Origin: Planctomicrobium sp051466335
Lineage (GTDB): Bacteria; Planctomycetota; Planctomycetia; Planctomycetales; Planctomycetaceae
DNA length: 64,000 bases
Reading direction: 5' to 3'
Assembly: GCF_051466335.1 (NCBI RefSeq)
Contig: NZ_CP195793.1
Span: 4,743,361 to 4,807,360, forward strand
Within the stretch, counting starts at the first letter, position 1. The number at the start of each line of letters is the position of its first letter. Of this stretch, positions 36,762 to 47,303 are shown piece after piece. Position numbers and translations under genes: made by a program. The notes beneath the pieces are model-generated. The model saw only the letters and a list, made by a program, of their open reading frames with translations. It was not told the DNA's origin and did no database searches.

Positions 36762-38782
36762 GTTTTCTACAGCCCTGGATGCTGGCGTTCCTTCCGGTCA
36801 TTGCACTACCGGTCATCATTCACCTGATCAATCAGCGGCGGTACCGCACGATTGAATGGGCGGCGATGATGTTTCTTCTGGCAGCAAATCGAATGTCGAA
36901 GGGCTATGCCCGAATTCGACAATGGCTGATCCTGGCGGCCAGAACACTTGCCATCGCAGGATTGATCTTCGCGATCTCCCGACCGTTGACGAGCGGCTGG
37001 CTGGGATTGGCTGCCAATGGTCGCCCGGACACTACGATCATTCTAATGGATCGGTCCCCCAGCATGTCGCAACAGGGGCCATCTGGCGGATTATCAAAGT
37101 TGGTTTCGGGACGGGACCAACTGATTTCATCTCTGGGTCTGATCGGTTCACAACGATGGGTCGTAATCAACGGAAATTCCGCCGCCCCGGTTGAAATTGA
37201 AACACTCGATGCCCTGAATAATCTCGTCACTCCAGAAGGGGTGAGTGCAACATCCGATCTCCCGGGAATGCTGCAGTCCGCCTTGAAATACATTCAGGAT
37301 AATCGCACTGGACGAACGGAAATCTGGATCTGTTCTGATGTCAGTGAATTGGATTGGAATGCAGAGAGTGGTCGATGGCAATCGCTGCGGGATCTCTTCT
37401 CGAAGCTTCCTCAACAAGTTCGTTTTCATCTGCTCGCTTACCCTGAAGTCGCACCGGCGAATTTTTCCATTCAGGTCACTGCAGCGAATCGCGTCCAATC
37501 CTCCACAAAAGCGGAACTCCATCTGTCAATTCGGGTCACACGCTCGACTGCAACGGAAACCCCTGTGTCAGTCCCCGTGCAGATCGAGATCGATGGTGCG
37601 AGATCAACTGTGAATCTGGATTTCAGCGGCACGGAAGTCGACTTAAAAGATCACGTAATCCCCTTGGAAACGAGTCAAACTCGAGGTTGGGGACAGGTCT
37701 CCCTTCAGGCAGATTCGAATCCGGCAGACAACCAATATTACTTTGTGTTCGACACCCCGATTCCGCGAAAAACGCTGATCGTTGCCGACTCCGACGAAGC
37801 GGCACGCGTATTGAAGCTGAGTTCTTCCATCTCGCCTGAGAGTGCTGTCGGGATGAGTGCGGAAACGGTCACTCGAGAGAATTTCGGATCTGTCGATTGG
37901 GAACCGGTCGCGTTGATTCTCTGGCAAGGGCCTCTCCCCACTGGCACGGACGCTGAGCTGCTTTCCGCTTTCCTGAAACGCGGGGGAGTTGCCGTCTTCT
38001 TCCCTCCGGAAGTCCCGGACAACTCGAGTTTCGCCGGTCTTACCTGGGGAACTTGGCAAACTCCTCCGGAACCGATTTCTGTCGCCTCATGGGTCGGCGA
38101 TCAAGATCTATTGAACAAAACTAAAAATGGACAGGGGCTCCCCCTCGGCCAACTTCAAATTCGAAGACACTGCCAGATCGAAGGAGTTCAGATTCCACTG
38201 GCCAAGCTCATGAACGGCGATCCGCTGCTCCTGCGTGCAGAAACGGAACTCCGGAATGTTTACTTCTGTTCGACGACGCCTGATCGCAGCAATTCAAACC
38301 TGGTGCAAAACGGAATTGTGCTGTACGTCATGATTCAGCGTGCACTGGAGAAGGGGGCGGCGTCTTTGGGAGCAACCCGGCAATACATTGCTGGGGAAGT
38401 CCCTGCAGGATCGACAGCAGACTGGTCACGTTTGGCTGGCGAAAAGGACTCAATCTCCACCGAGTTCCCCCTGCAAGCTGGCGTTTACAAGGATGGTGAG
38501 CGGTTTCTGGCAGTGAATCGAAGCTCACTGGAAGACCGCCCGAAATCGCTCAACGATGCTCAGATTGCTGGACTGTTCGAAGGACTCGAATTTAGCCGAG
38601 TCGATCAGGTCGCGGGGAAGTCGAGCCCGTTGCTCTCGGAGATTTGGAGATTATTCCTCATCCTGATGGCGGTTGCACTGATCACTGAATCATTACTCTG
38701 TTTACCACGAGTTGCTCCCAAAACACAGACTCAATCACCCTTCGCTGGGGACAAACGAGTCACGGAGGCGGTATCAGCATGA
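36758..38782 (+). CDS. BatA-like membrane protein with von Willebrand A domain
   Basis: 674 residues. The N-terminal ~80 residues match the BatA/aerotolerance start: one hydrophobic segment with ALPVIIHLINQRRYR, the charged turn IEWAAMMFL and a second helix (LILAARTLAIAGLIFAISRPL). A von Willebrand A domain follows with MIDAS-like DRSPSMS (98-104). A long periplasmic region contains beta-sandwich sequence and a second alpha/beta segment (TLIVADSDEAARVLKL...VALILWQGPLPTG) resembling a GATase1-like fold. A C-terminal membrane helix (FLILMAVALITESLLCL) closes the protein. Likely inner membrane with a large outside domain. It overlaps the DUF58 gene upstream and the next von Willebrand gene downstream by 4 bp each. 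Confidence 0.8.
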   Translation: MSFLQPWMLAFLPVIALPVIIHLINQRRYRTIEWAAMMFLLAANRMSKGYARIRQWLILAARTLAIAGLIFAISRPLTSGWLGLAANGRPDTTIILMDRSPSMSQQGPSGGLSKLVSGRDQLISSLGLIGSQRWVVINGNSAAPVEIETLDALNNLVTPEGVSATSDLPGMLQSALKYIQDNRTGRTEIWICSDVSELDWNAESGRWQSLRDLFSKLPQQVRFHLLAYPEVAPANFSIQVTAANRVQSSTKAELHLSIRVTRSTATETPVSVPVQIEIDGARSTVNLDFSGTEVDLKDHVIPLETSQTRGWGQVSLQADSNPADNQYYFVFDTPIPRKTLIVADSDEAARVLKLSSSISPESAVGMSAETVTRENFGSVDWEPVALILWQGPLPTGTDAELLSAFLKRGGVAVFFPPEVPDNSSFAGLTWGTWQTPPEPISVASWVGDQDLLNKTKNGQGLPLGQLQIRRHCQIEGVQIPLAKLMNGDPLLLRAETELRNVYFCSTTPDRSNSNLVQNGIVLYVMIQRALEKGAASLGATRQYIAGEVPAGSTADWSRLAGEKDSISTEFPLQAGVYKDGERFLAVNRSSLEDRPKSLNDAQIAGLFEGLEFSRVDQVAGKSSPLLSEIWRLFLILMAVALITESLLCLPRVAPKTQTQSPFAGDKRVTEAVSA

Positions 38783-40992
38783 CACCCTCTCAAAATCTCG
38801 TGTTTCTGACTGATCCGGTAACGGCCTTCATTTCTGTCACCATCCTGCTCATCACAGCGGGAGTCAGTATCTATTCATGGCGACGCGGGGGCTATCAACG
38901 AATCCACGGGCTGCAGGAGACGCTGCGAGTCCTCATCGTGGTGTTCGTTCTCGCGCTGCTCAATCAGCCGGAATGGGTCGAGGAATTCCATTCGGATGAG
39001 AAACCGACGATCTCGGTAATCTGGGACCATTCCGGTAGCATGGAAACCAAAGATGTTCTGCCCGACAACGCCACATCCGGAGAGGCGCAACAAGCGAACG
39101 CAATCAGTCGATCGCAATCCATCCAGAGCCTTATCAAGCCCGAAACATGGTCGCAGTTTGCAGACAAGCTCGAGATCAACTTCGAACCGATCGCGTCAAA
39201 TGATGAGAGCCCCGGTAGCAATCTCTATGAACCGCTATCGAAGGCTCCGGAACGCCTGAAGAATCTGTTGGGAGTAGTGTTGATCTCCGATGGAGACTGG
39301 AACACTGGAAAGCCGCCAGTTGAGGCAGCATCCGAATTAAGAATGAAGGGCATTCCAGTCTTTACAGTCACCGCAGGAAACTCTTCACGACTCCCTGATA
39401 TCGATTTGGTGAATGTGGATCTCCCGACATTCGCAATTGCCGGAAAGCCGGTGCGAGTTCCATTTACGATCGAAAGTTCGCTCCCGCACGAGTACCACAC
39501 AACAGTGTCGTTCACCACTTCCGAAGGGGACACTCTCACAAAAGATGTCCGGGTCGCTCCAATGGGAAGGACTAGCGATGCACTGACCTGGAGGCCAACC
39601 AAGAATGGCGACTTCACAGTCAGTGTTGAAGTCCCTCGACACGCCAATGAAACGATCATTGAGAACAACACAAAGACGGTTCCCATTGCCATCAGAGAAG
39701 AAAAACTCAAAGTTCTGGTCGTCGATTCCGTCCCTCGCTGGGAATATCGATATCTCAGAAATGCGCTGTCTCGCGACCCCGGCGTCGATGTCTCCTGCAT
39801 GCTCTTTCACCCCGGTCTGGAAAAGGCGGGAGGGGGATCTCAGGATTACATCAAGGAGTTCCCGAATAGCCTCGAAGAACTCTCCAAGTACGACGTCGTC
39901 TTTCTCGGGGATATCGGGTTTGGAAGCGATGGATTGACGGAAGATCAATGCCGACTTGTCAAAGGATTGGTCGAGCACCAAGCCAGCGGCCTCGTCTTTC
40001 TCCCCGGTGCTCACGGTGCCCAGCTATCGCTGATGGAGACGGAACTCAAAGATCTTTATCCCGTGATCGTGGATGAGACACAACCGGGCGGATGGGGCTC
40101 CCGGACAGCGGCCAATTTTGAATTAACCGAACGGGGGAGATCCAGTCTCCTCACCAAACTTGCTGATACGGCAGAAGACAATGCCATCGTCTGGGAGGGG
40201 CTCCCGGGTTTCCAATGGCATTCTGCCGTTCTACGAGCAAAGGCAGGAACTGAAGTTCTCGCAGTCCATAGCGATTCATCGAACGAATTCGGCCGAATCC
40301 CTCTTCTGGTGACCAGAACATTCGGTGCCGGAAAGGTCCTCTTTATGGGAACTGATGCAGCCTGGCGCTGGCGTAAAGGTGTTGAAGACAAATACCACTA
40401 TCGATTCTGGGGGCAGGTGGTCCGCTGGATGGCTTATCAGCGAAACATGTCAAAAGGGGAGTCGATGCGGCTTTACCATACGCCCGATCAGCCGCAGGTA
40501 CGCCGTACAATCGCTTTTCATGCTCACGTGATGGACGACGCCGGCGGACCACTCCTGAACGGGGAAGTGATGGCGAGAATTCAGTCTCCCTCTGGAAAAA
40601 TCGAAACCGTCCGGTTTCTGTCGGCTGGAGATGAATGGGGAGTCTTTCAGGGAAGCTATTCCCCTCAGGAATCCGGACAGTACAAAGTCACTCTGATTAG
40701 CAACGAATCGAAGGCGACTCTCGAGTCTCAGTTTTTTGTGCAAGGGGATGCACTTGAACAACAAGGGAAACCAGCCCGCCCTGAGGTGCTCGAAGAAATT
40801 GCAAGAATCAGTCGAGGGAAATCACTTCAGCTGAATCAGCTCGAAGAAGTCCTGAACTCCATCGCGGAGCTTCCATCCCCTCCGCCCGTCGTCAGAAGAC
40901 TACAACTCTGGAACAGTCCTTATCTGGCAGGAGCCCTAATTTTCCTCTTAGGAGGATTTTGGATTTGGAGAAAGCAATCCGGTATGATGTAA
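38779..40992 (+). CDS. Membrane von Willebrand A protein with GATase1-like domain
   Basis: 737 residues. Two N-terminal membrane helices (ITILLITAGVSIY-like at ~17-33 and LIVVFVLALLN at ~52-62) lead into a von Willebrand A domain with a complete MIDAS start DHSGSM at 83-88. A beta-sandwich (ARBD/CARDB-like) segment follows, then from ~310 a GATase1-like alpha/beta domain (LKVLVVDSVPRWEYRYLRNAL ... GLVFLPGAHG ... VLFMGTDAAWRWRKG). The W-R-W-R end motif is common in this uncharacterised bacterial family. A final helix (YLAGALIFLLGGFWIW) anchors the C-terminus. Catalytic residues of glutamine amidotransferases are not evident, so a binding role is more likely than catalysis. Overlaps the BatA-like gene by 4 bp. 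Confidence 0.8.
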   Translation: MTPSQNLVFLTDPVTAFISVTILLITAGVSIYSWRRGGYQRIHGLQETLRVLIVVFVLALLNQPEWVEEFHSDEKPTISVIWDHSGSMETKDVLPDNATSGEAQQANAISRSQSIQSLIKPETWSQFADKLEINFEPIASNDESPGSNLYEPLSKAPERLKNLLGVVLISDGDWNTGKPPVEAASELRMKGIPVFTVTAGNSSRLPDIDLVNVDLPTFAIAGKPVRVPFTIESSLPHEYHTTVSFTTSEGDTLTKDVRVAPMGRTSDALTWRPTKNGDFTVSVEVPRHANETIIENNTKTVPIAIREEKLKVLVVDSVPRWEYRYLRNALSRDPGVDVSCMLFHPGLEKAGGGSQDYIKEFPNSLEELSKYDVVFLGDIGFGSDGLTEDQCRLVKGLVEHQASGLVFLPGAHGAQLSLMETELKDLYPVIVDETQPGGWGSRTAANFELTERGRSSLLTKLADTAEDNAIVWEGLPGFQWHSAVLRAKAGTEVLAVHSDSSNEFGRIPLLVTRTFGAGKVLFMGTDAAWRWRKGVEDKYHYRFWGQVVRWMAYQRNMSKGESMRLYHTPDQPQVRRTIAFHAHVMDDAGGPLLNGEVMARIQSPSGKIETVRFLSAGDEWGVFQGSYSPQESGQYKVTLISNESKATLESQFFVQGDALEQQGKPARPEVLEEIARISRGKSLQLNQLEEVLNSIAELPSPPPVVRRLQLWNSPYLAGALIFLLGGFWIWRKQSGMM

Positions 40993-41138
40993 TGGGAAAA
41001 CTCAATCAATGAAAATTTAATATTTCACAAAACTGCAACCTGATCCACGTCCAGACGAGACGGTTGTGTCGCCGAAATTAATGTGTTCACGCAATTAATT
41101 TACGTAACTTCTTCAATGCTACCGTGAGGGAGCAGATC

Positions 41139-44100
41139 ATGTCAGTCCGACGTCCCCACCTGATTGATATCCCTGAATCACTTCGACACCAATTAATGGT
41201 GTTTCGCCGTCGACTCTGGTCGATCAAGCTGGTTGAGGCTGTCGCTGCCACATTGATCATTTTCTTTGTTGGCTATCTCGTCACATTCTGCCTCGACCGG
41301 TTCATCGATACTCCACGAACGGTTCGCTGGGGGATCTGGGGAATCGCTGCTCTCTCAATGCTCCTGATTCCACTCGCATGGCAACGATGGGTTTATCGCC
41401 AACGGAAACTGGAACAGATTGCGAGACTCCTCAGTCGTAAACACCCCAGTATCGGCGACCAGCTATTGGGGATTATTGAACTCGCCCACAATGCCGATGA
41501 ACAAGAACGATCTCCCGCACTCGTCAAAGCGGCCATCAAGCAGGTTTCGGAAGAGGCTGCAACGCGAGACTTTACGGACTCTGTTCCGAAACCACGGCAT
41601 AAGCAGCGGAGCTGGGGAGTTGTGGCACTGGGTGGGATCGCAGCACTGCTAATGACAGTGACTGCTTCGGCCGCCCAGAACGCTTGGGCTCGCTATCTCG
41701 CTCCATGGAACAACACATCCCGATTTACATACGCGGACGTTCAACAGCTTCCCGAACGAATTGTCGTTCCAATTGGAGAAGCATTTTCACTTCCGGTTTC
41801 GCTCTCTTCCAATACGCAATGGACCCCGCATTCCGGGGCAGCTCATATCAGCGGGCAGGAGACTGTCAAAGCGGAATTCAGTGACGGCGTTTACCAATTC
41901 CAGATGCCTCCACAGCTCACAGCCAGTACTTTGCAGTTGCGAGTTGGTGACTACATCCAGGACGTGACGATCGAGCCAATGATCCGACCTGAGCTGACCC
42001 AACTCGGAGCCGAGATTGTTCTCCCTGCTTATCTCGAACGTACGGCCGCGATGAAGAAAGATATTCGTGGCGGTTCAATGAGCGTTGTCAAAGGGAGCTC
42101 GACAACAATCACTGCGACAATCTCTCGCGATCTTGATTCCGCGACAGTCAACAAGAATGCCAGCGTTCCATCGGGGCCGCAGTTTTCATCAACACCTCTC
42201 GCACTCGCAAGCGATAATCAGCTGGAACTGGACTGGAAAGACAATTTCGGATTGTCTGCGTTTAGTCCATTCAAACTGACGATTGCAGCCTCGGAAGACG
42301 CTGCTCCGACGATCGTCACAGAAAAACTCCCAATGCAGCGTGTCTTGCTCGACAGCGAAGTGCTCCCCTTCCAAATTCGTGCTCACGACGACTTCGGTGT
42401 TAAGGTTGTAGGGATCGAATGGGTGGGACTCGATCCAAATGTCGAGACACCAGCGAAAGGCGAAAAAATCCTCGGTGCAGGGAGTAGCGACGCTGAGTCA
42501 CTGGAACTTGCTGCCACGTTTTCAGCCAAACAACTGGGGATTGCACCACAGCCGATCGGAGTGCGACTCTTTGTGGAGGACTATCTCCCGGGACGAAGCC
42601 GAGTTTACTCGCCTCAAGCGACCTATCAGGTTCTCGATGCTGATCAACACGCAATTTGGGTGACAGCACAATTGACCCGCTGGCACCAACAAGCACTCGA
42701 AGTACGTGACAAAGAGCTTCAGCTTTATGAAACCAACAAGCAGCTTCGTTCCCTCTCTGCAGAAGAACTGACCGATCCCGACGTCATCAAAAGGATTGAA
42801 AGCCAGGCTGCAGCTGAACGGGCAAACGGTCGCAAGCTTTCCGGCCTAACCTCGAACGGGGAAGAGATTCTCAAGCTGGCGATGCGAAATCCCGAAATCG
42901 GAGTCGACCATCTCGAACGATGGGCCGAGATGATGCAGGTGCTCAAAGACATTTCCGGGAACAGAATGCCCTCAGTCGCAAATCTGTTGAAAGAGTCCGC
43001 CAAGCCGGGACAAGGGACACAGAATCAGTCCACACCAAGCCCTCAGGCTGGTAATAATCTCGCGAATGTCAGCGGCAGCGGCGCTCCCAAGAAAGGGGAA
43101 GCACCTCCCACAAAACAAGCCCCATCCCTTGTCGACATTGAATCAACAATGGGAACGTCTCCACCAGAAGATCCGAACAAGCCAAAAGATCCAACCGAGA
43201 GTAAAGGATCGAGCCCTCGACTCGGACTGCCAACGACAATGCTGGCTGGGAATGGTAAGGCTCCTCCTCCAAATCCAGATTCGCCTGCTGCACAGAAGGT
43301 GAATGATGCAGTGAAAGAACAGCTCGATCTGCTGGCCGAGTTCGATAAAATCGCGAATGAACTCAACGAGTTGCTCTCCGAAATGGAGGGAACCACGCTT
43401 GTTAAACGGCTGAAAGCGAGTGCACGTAAGCAGCAGCAAGTCGCCAAAAAGCTGGGCACAATGGTTCCAAATTCCTTCGGAGTCTCATCCAAGAAGCAGA
43501 AACCCAATCTGGACACATTCAAGGATCTTGCCTCAATTGAAGAAATCAGTAGCCAGACCGTTTCCACAATCATGGATGACATGTCTGCTTACTACGACCG
43601 CAGCAAACTGACTCGGTTCAAAGCAGTTCTCGATGACATGAAGGCGCAGGATGTCACAGCTGGCCTCAGAAACTTGGGGAGCGACTTGAAGTCCGAAAAT
43701 GGGCTCTCCATCGCGCAAGCAGAATACTGGAGCGAGAACCTTGATCGATGGGCAGAAAATCTCGTCGATGCTTCCAAATGTGGAGCCTGCAAAGGGTGCA
43801 AATCCAAAGGAAGTCTTCCTCCATCGATCGTTCTCGAAGTCTTGAAGATCATCGAAGCTGAAACCAACTTGCGGGAACAAACCCGAGTGGCGGAACAGGC
43901 CAAACCTGCTGTCTCGATGGAAGTGCATCAACAGGACGCAGACAACCTTTCGAAGTCACAGGAAGAACTGCAGATTCGAATTGACGACGTCGTGAAGCGA
44001 ATTCTGGAACTTCCAGACGCTGAGGCAGACTTCGGGAAAGAAATTCAACTTCTCAATGCCGTCTCGCAGGTCATGAAAGAAGCGACGGGAATTCTCGCGA

Positions 44101-44399
44101 CCCCAGAAACAGGCGCTCCTGCAATCGCCGTTGAAACAGAAGTCATCGAACTCCTCCTTCAATCCAAGCGATTCAATCCTAATGGAGGAGGTGGAGGCGG
44201 GGCGAATCCAGGTGGCGGAAGCACTGGAACGACAAACGATTCCGCTCTCGCACTTGTCGGCTCCGGCATGAATGAAAAAGAGATCCGGGAAGACTTGGGA
44301 ACCATCCAGGAAACTGGAACGTCAGGCCCTTCACTTCCCGAAGAATTCCGATCAGGCTTGGACCAATACTTCAATCAACTTGAAGGACAGACGAAGTGA
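41139..44399 (+). CDS. Large DUF4175-like membrane protein with coiled coils and CxxCxxC motif
   Basis: 1,086 residues from the ATG at 41139, which has GAGGGAG upstream; the longer frame uses a GTG at 41124. Three N-terminal membrane helices (AATLIIFFVGYLVTFCL, WGIWGIAALSMLLIPLAW and WGVVALGGIAALLMTV) are followed by beta-sandwich segments and then a long helical, low-complexity region rich in Gln, Lys, Pro and Ser. The layout resembles DUF4175-type proteins found beside von Willebrand/Bat genes. A short motif CGACKGC (Cys 881, 884, 887) stands alone in the helical part, and a Gly-rich segment lies near the C-terminus. Predicted inner-membrane protein with most of its mass outside. The motif could bind metal or form disulfides; no function is known to me. 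Confidence 0.75.
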   Translation: MSVRRPHLIDIPESLRHQLMVFRRRLWSIKLVEAVAATLIIFFVGYLVTFCLDRFIDTPRTVRWGIWGIAALSMLLIPLAWQRWVYRQRKLEQIARLLSRKHPSIGDQLLGIIELAHNADEQERSPALVKAAIKQVSEEAATRDFTDSVPKPRHKQRSWGVVALGGIAALLMTVTASAAQNAWARYLAPWNNTSRFTYADVQQLPERIVVPIGEAFSLPVSLSSNTQWTPHSGAAHISGQETVKAEFSDGVYQFQMPPQLTASTLQLRVGDYIQDVTIEPMIRPELTQLGAEIVLPAYLERTAAMKKDIRGGSMSVVKGSSTTITATISRDLDSATVNKNASVPSGPQFSSTPLALASDNQLELDWKDNFGLSAFSPFKLTIAASEDAAPTIVTEKLPMQRVLLDSEVLPFQIRAHDDFGVKVVGIEWVGLDPNVETPAKGEKILGAGSSDAESLELAATFSAKQLGIAPQPIGVRLFVEDYLPGRSRVYSPQATYQVLDADQHAIWVTAQLTRWHQQALEVRDKELQLYETNKQLRSLSAEELTDPDVIKRIESQAAAERANGRKLSGLTSNGEEILKLAMRNPEIGVDHLERWAEMMQVLKDISGNRMPSVANLLKESAKPGQGTQNQSTPSPQAGNNLANVSGSGAPKKGEAPPTKQAPSLVDIESTMGTSPPEDPNKPKDPTESKGSSPRLGLPTTMLAGNGKAPPPNPDSPAAQKVNDAVKEQLDLLAEFDKIANELNELLSEMEGTTLVKRLKASARKQQQVAKKLGTMVPNSFGVSSKKQKPNLDTFKDLASIEEISSQTVSTIMDDMSAYYDRSKLTRFKAVLDDMKAQDVTAGLRNLGSDLKSENGLSIAQAEYWSENLDRWAENLVDASKCGACKGCKSKGSLPPSIVLEVLKIIEAETNLREQTRVAEQAKPAVSMEVHQQDADNLSKSQEELQIRIDDVVKRILELPDAEADFGKEIQLLNAVSQVMKEATGILATPETGAPAIAVETEVIELLLQSKRFNPNGGGGGGANPGGGSTGTTNDSALALVGSGMNEKEIREDLGTIQETGTSGPSLPEEFRSGLDQYFNQLEGQTK

Positions 44400-44574
44400 T
44401 CGTTTGTGCCAGGTACTGAACACGACGTTCTTCAAGGCCCCCTTGAACATCAGCGCGATGCTGTATCGTCGCTGAAACCACGAGAATTGAGAGTTCTGAC
44501 AGATGCAATCAAGTTCCTCAAGATGTCGCAGCGAGACGGCAACGTCGCGGGAATGCATGAAAGAAGACTCTGTG

Positions 44575-45423
44575 ATGACGATACGCTGCATTCATCCACG
44601 ACAAGTGATCGTGTTTGCGTGTGTACTGACCTGCTTCGTATTCATGAAACCAGAGCAGGTTCGTGCGCAGGGTGTCTTCCAGAATCTCCTGAAAGCATTC
44701 TCAATCGAAAAACAGGCCGAACCTGCTTCAGTTCCTATGGTGATGCCAAGGGTTGTCGAGGATGGTGAAATCGACCCCAGCCATGCTCCAACACTCTCGG
44801 CATTATTGAATGCCGAACTTCACCTGTTAAATAAGGTATGTAAGCCGACAGCAGCGCAGCTTGAAGAGATCAAAGCTGAAGGAACAAATGCACTCAGAGT
44901 GATTTCCGGGCAAATCAGGATGGGCACCAATACCAATGATAATGCGGCCGCTTACCGTGACCTCCTGACTGATGTCCTTCTCAAAAAATCGCAAGAGATT
45001 TTTCCAGAAGAAGTGGCCCAGCAATACAAAACAGAGCTGGAACTTCGTCGTGAGGAACGGAAGACCGCTGGTGCTACACTTGCCATGCGACAAATCGACC
45101 TCAAAGCAACTCTCACAAAGGAACAGCAACAGGAGGTCGTCAAAGTTCTCATTGATGCGAAGGATCAAGGTTGGAATAAACCGATCGCGATGCTCCTCTA
45201 TCCTCAGTACTCGCCGTTGCCAGACACGATCACCCTTAAAGGGACATTGACGGATCGCCAAATGAAGATCCTCTCCGAGTCGGCACAAAACGGGAGAATT
45301 CACTTGGGGTGGGAAGGAGAACTCGGGTTCGGCGGCCACTTCGCTTCTGTTCGATTGCCTGATGTGAGCAGCGCCGTCAAAGAGACGGAATCGAAGGCGG
45401 CAATCGGGGAGTCCAAGCAATGA
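44575..45423 (+). CDS. Exported helical protein, first of a paralogous LTxxQ-like pair
   Basis: 282 residues from the ATG at 44575 (an ATG at 44557 would add six). The signal peptide (VIFACVLTCFVF, cleavage near VRAQ) is followed by an all-helical domain with LTxxQ-like motifs: PTAAQLEEI, LTKEQQQEVV and LTDRQMKIL. LTxxQ helices occur in CpxP/Spy periplasmic chaperones, but the fold here is larger and homology is not proven. The stretch QQYKTELELRREERKTA...LTKEQQQEVVKVLI aligns with the next gene product, so the two are probable paralogues. The stop overlaps the next start (ATGA at 45420). Function unknown; the operon context suggests the envelope. Confidence 0.7.
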   Translation: MTIRCIHPRQVIVFACVLTCFVFMKPEQVRAQGVFQNLLKAFSIEKQAEPASVPMVMPRVVEDGEIDPSHAPTLSALLNAELHLLNKVCKPTAAQLEEIKAEGTNALRVISGQIRMGTNTNDNAAAYRDLLTDVLLKKSQEIFPEEVAQQYKTELELRREERKTAGATLAMRQIDLKATLTKEQQQEVVKVLIDAKDQGWNKPIAMLLYPQYSPLPDTITLKGTLTDRQMKILSESAQNGRIHLGWEGELGFGGHFASVRLPDVSSAVKETESKAAIGESKQ

Positions 45424-46259
45424 TGTTCCTTTCATCTCATTTCTCGAGGACGTGTCGCTGGATGCAGATTCATCGAATGAGGTCTCAGATTGCCTTAGTC
45501 CTCCAAGTGCTCACGGTTTACGCGGTCACGAGCGTGCACACCTGTTCTGCACAGAATGACTTAATCATGATGACGCCCGAGATGGTGTTACAGAATATCT
45601 TCTCAAATGCGAGGACGTTTGAAGAGGCTTCCGCAAAAGCAAACGCAGCACTAGGCGCGAAACTGGACTTTCTCAGCGAATCCTTCGATCTCACGCCGGA
45701 GCAGAATGCGAAATTGCATACGGCTGGCCGAGGAGATATTCACCGGTTCTTCACGGATTACTCAAGCGCGGTCGTCAAGTTAAATAAGTCGGGGCTCACT
45801 CAGCAGGAATATTCCGATTTCTACGTGGGGTCAATTTATCCGCTGCAGCAGAAGTACGTCGCTGGACTCCACAACCGTCAGTCACTTTTTGACCGAACAA
45901 TCGCATCCACATTGACCCCTCAACAATACGAAGTCTATCTCCAGAATGACCTCGATCGAAGACTCCTCCATTACCGGGTCATCATCAAAGCGATGATCAT
46001 CAATTTGGACGGGCAATTGCCGATGACCGCCAAACAGCGCGCGGAGTTGGAGGAGGTCATTCTCTCAAAAAGCACTCCTCCTGAAAACGGAATTCCCGAC
46101 GAGATGCAATTTCAAGTTGCCCTTTACCTGATCTCGAAAATCCCCGAACAGGACTTGAAACCGATCTTTGACGACGCTGAATGGACTGCATTCAAAGCGT
46201 TTCGAGCCCAGGGGGCCCACAACGGAATTGCAGCTCAACTGGGATTGACCGACGAATGA
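45420..46259 (+). CDS. Exported helical protein, second of the LTxxQ-like pair
   Basis: 279 residues; begins at the ATG at 45420 overlapping the upstream stop. The signal peptide is long (hydrophobic core IALVLQVLTVYAVTS, cleavage near CSAQ); an internal ATG could shorten it. Helical motifs LTPEQNAKL, LTQQEYSDF, LTPQQYEVY and MTAKQRAEL give the LTxxQ rhythm. The central block QQYEVYLQNDLDRRLLHY...MTAKQRAELEEVIL mirrors the block in the upstream gene product in order and spacing. It is likely a periplasmic partner of the upstream protein. The stop overlaps the next gene's start (ATGA at 46256), so all three are translationally coupled. Confidence 0.7.
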   Translation: MMFLSSHFSRTCRWMQIHRMRSQIALVLQVLTVYAVTSVHTCSAQNDLIMMTPEMVLQNIFSNARTFEEASAKANAALGAKLDFLSESFDLTPEQNAKLHTAGRGDIHRFFTDYSSAVVKLNKSGLTQQEYSDFYVGSIYPLQQKYVAGLHNRQSLFDRTIASTLTPQQYEVYLQNDLDRRLLHYRVIIKAMIINLDGQLPMTAKQRAELEEVILSKSTPPENGIPDEMQFQVALYLISKIPEQDLKPIFDDAEWTAFKAFRAQGAHNGIAAQLGLTDE

Positions 46260-47303
46260 ACGACCTTTCCGGAACATTCGCCCGAGTGGCCTTCGCCCTG
46301 ACATTTCTCGTCGGTTCAGTTTCGTACTGCGAGGCTCAATCGCCAGAGTTCTTTACAGGCGATGCCGTCCCGCGTGACATCCGTGAGATGTACGAAAAGG
46401 GATTGACTTACCTTGCGAAGACTCAGACTGAAGAGGGGAACTGGCAGGACTCCTATGCGAACCAAGGGGGCGAGGGGTTGGCGATCATGTGCTTTCTTGC
46501 ATCCGGAGAAGATCCGAATTTCGGACTCTACTCTGGAAACATCAAACGGGCACTCCGCTCGATGATTTCCAAGCAGAACGCCGAAACAGGTTATATCGGC
46601 AACAGTATGTACCTGCATGGGTTCTCGATGCTGGCCCTTTCCGAATCATACGGGGTCGTGGACGACCGTAATCTCTGGAGTGGCTCCAAAGAGTCGCCAA
46701 AACGTTCGATCGGCCAGGCCCTTGAACTCGCAGTTAGAACAGCCATTACATCACAGAAGAAAAATCCTCTCGGGTCGTGGCGGTATTCTCCGGACGCCAC
46801 GGATGCGGACACCTCAGCTGCGGGTGCCGTTCTGATGGGGCTTCTCGGTGCTCGCAATGCAGGCATCGAAGTTCCTGATGAATCCATTGAACGGGCCATC
46901 GCGTACTTCGTCAGTATGACAGCCCCTTCGGGACAGGTAGCCTACAGCGGAGGCTTGGGCGGATTCGATGAATCGATGGCTCGAATCTCCATTGCAGCAC
47001 TTGTCTATTCTGTCGCTCGCCGCAAAGACCTTCCGCAGTTCAAATCGACACTTACCTACATCACGGACAAGGTGGAAGGCGGAAGCCCCGGGCATGGGGG
47101 AATTGAATACCAGAATTATTATCAGGCTCAGGCACTTTTTCAGGGGAACGTTCAAAGCTGGGAGAAGTGGAACAAGAATTTGGTCCGCCACTTGAAAACC
47201 GTTCAACAAAATGACGGAAGCTTTCGTGGTTCTCACGGGAACTATGTGAGTACAACTTTGTCTCTGCTGGCACTTGCCGTGAACTATCGCTTTCTTCCGA
47301 TTT

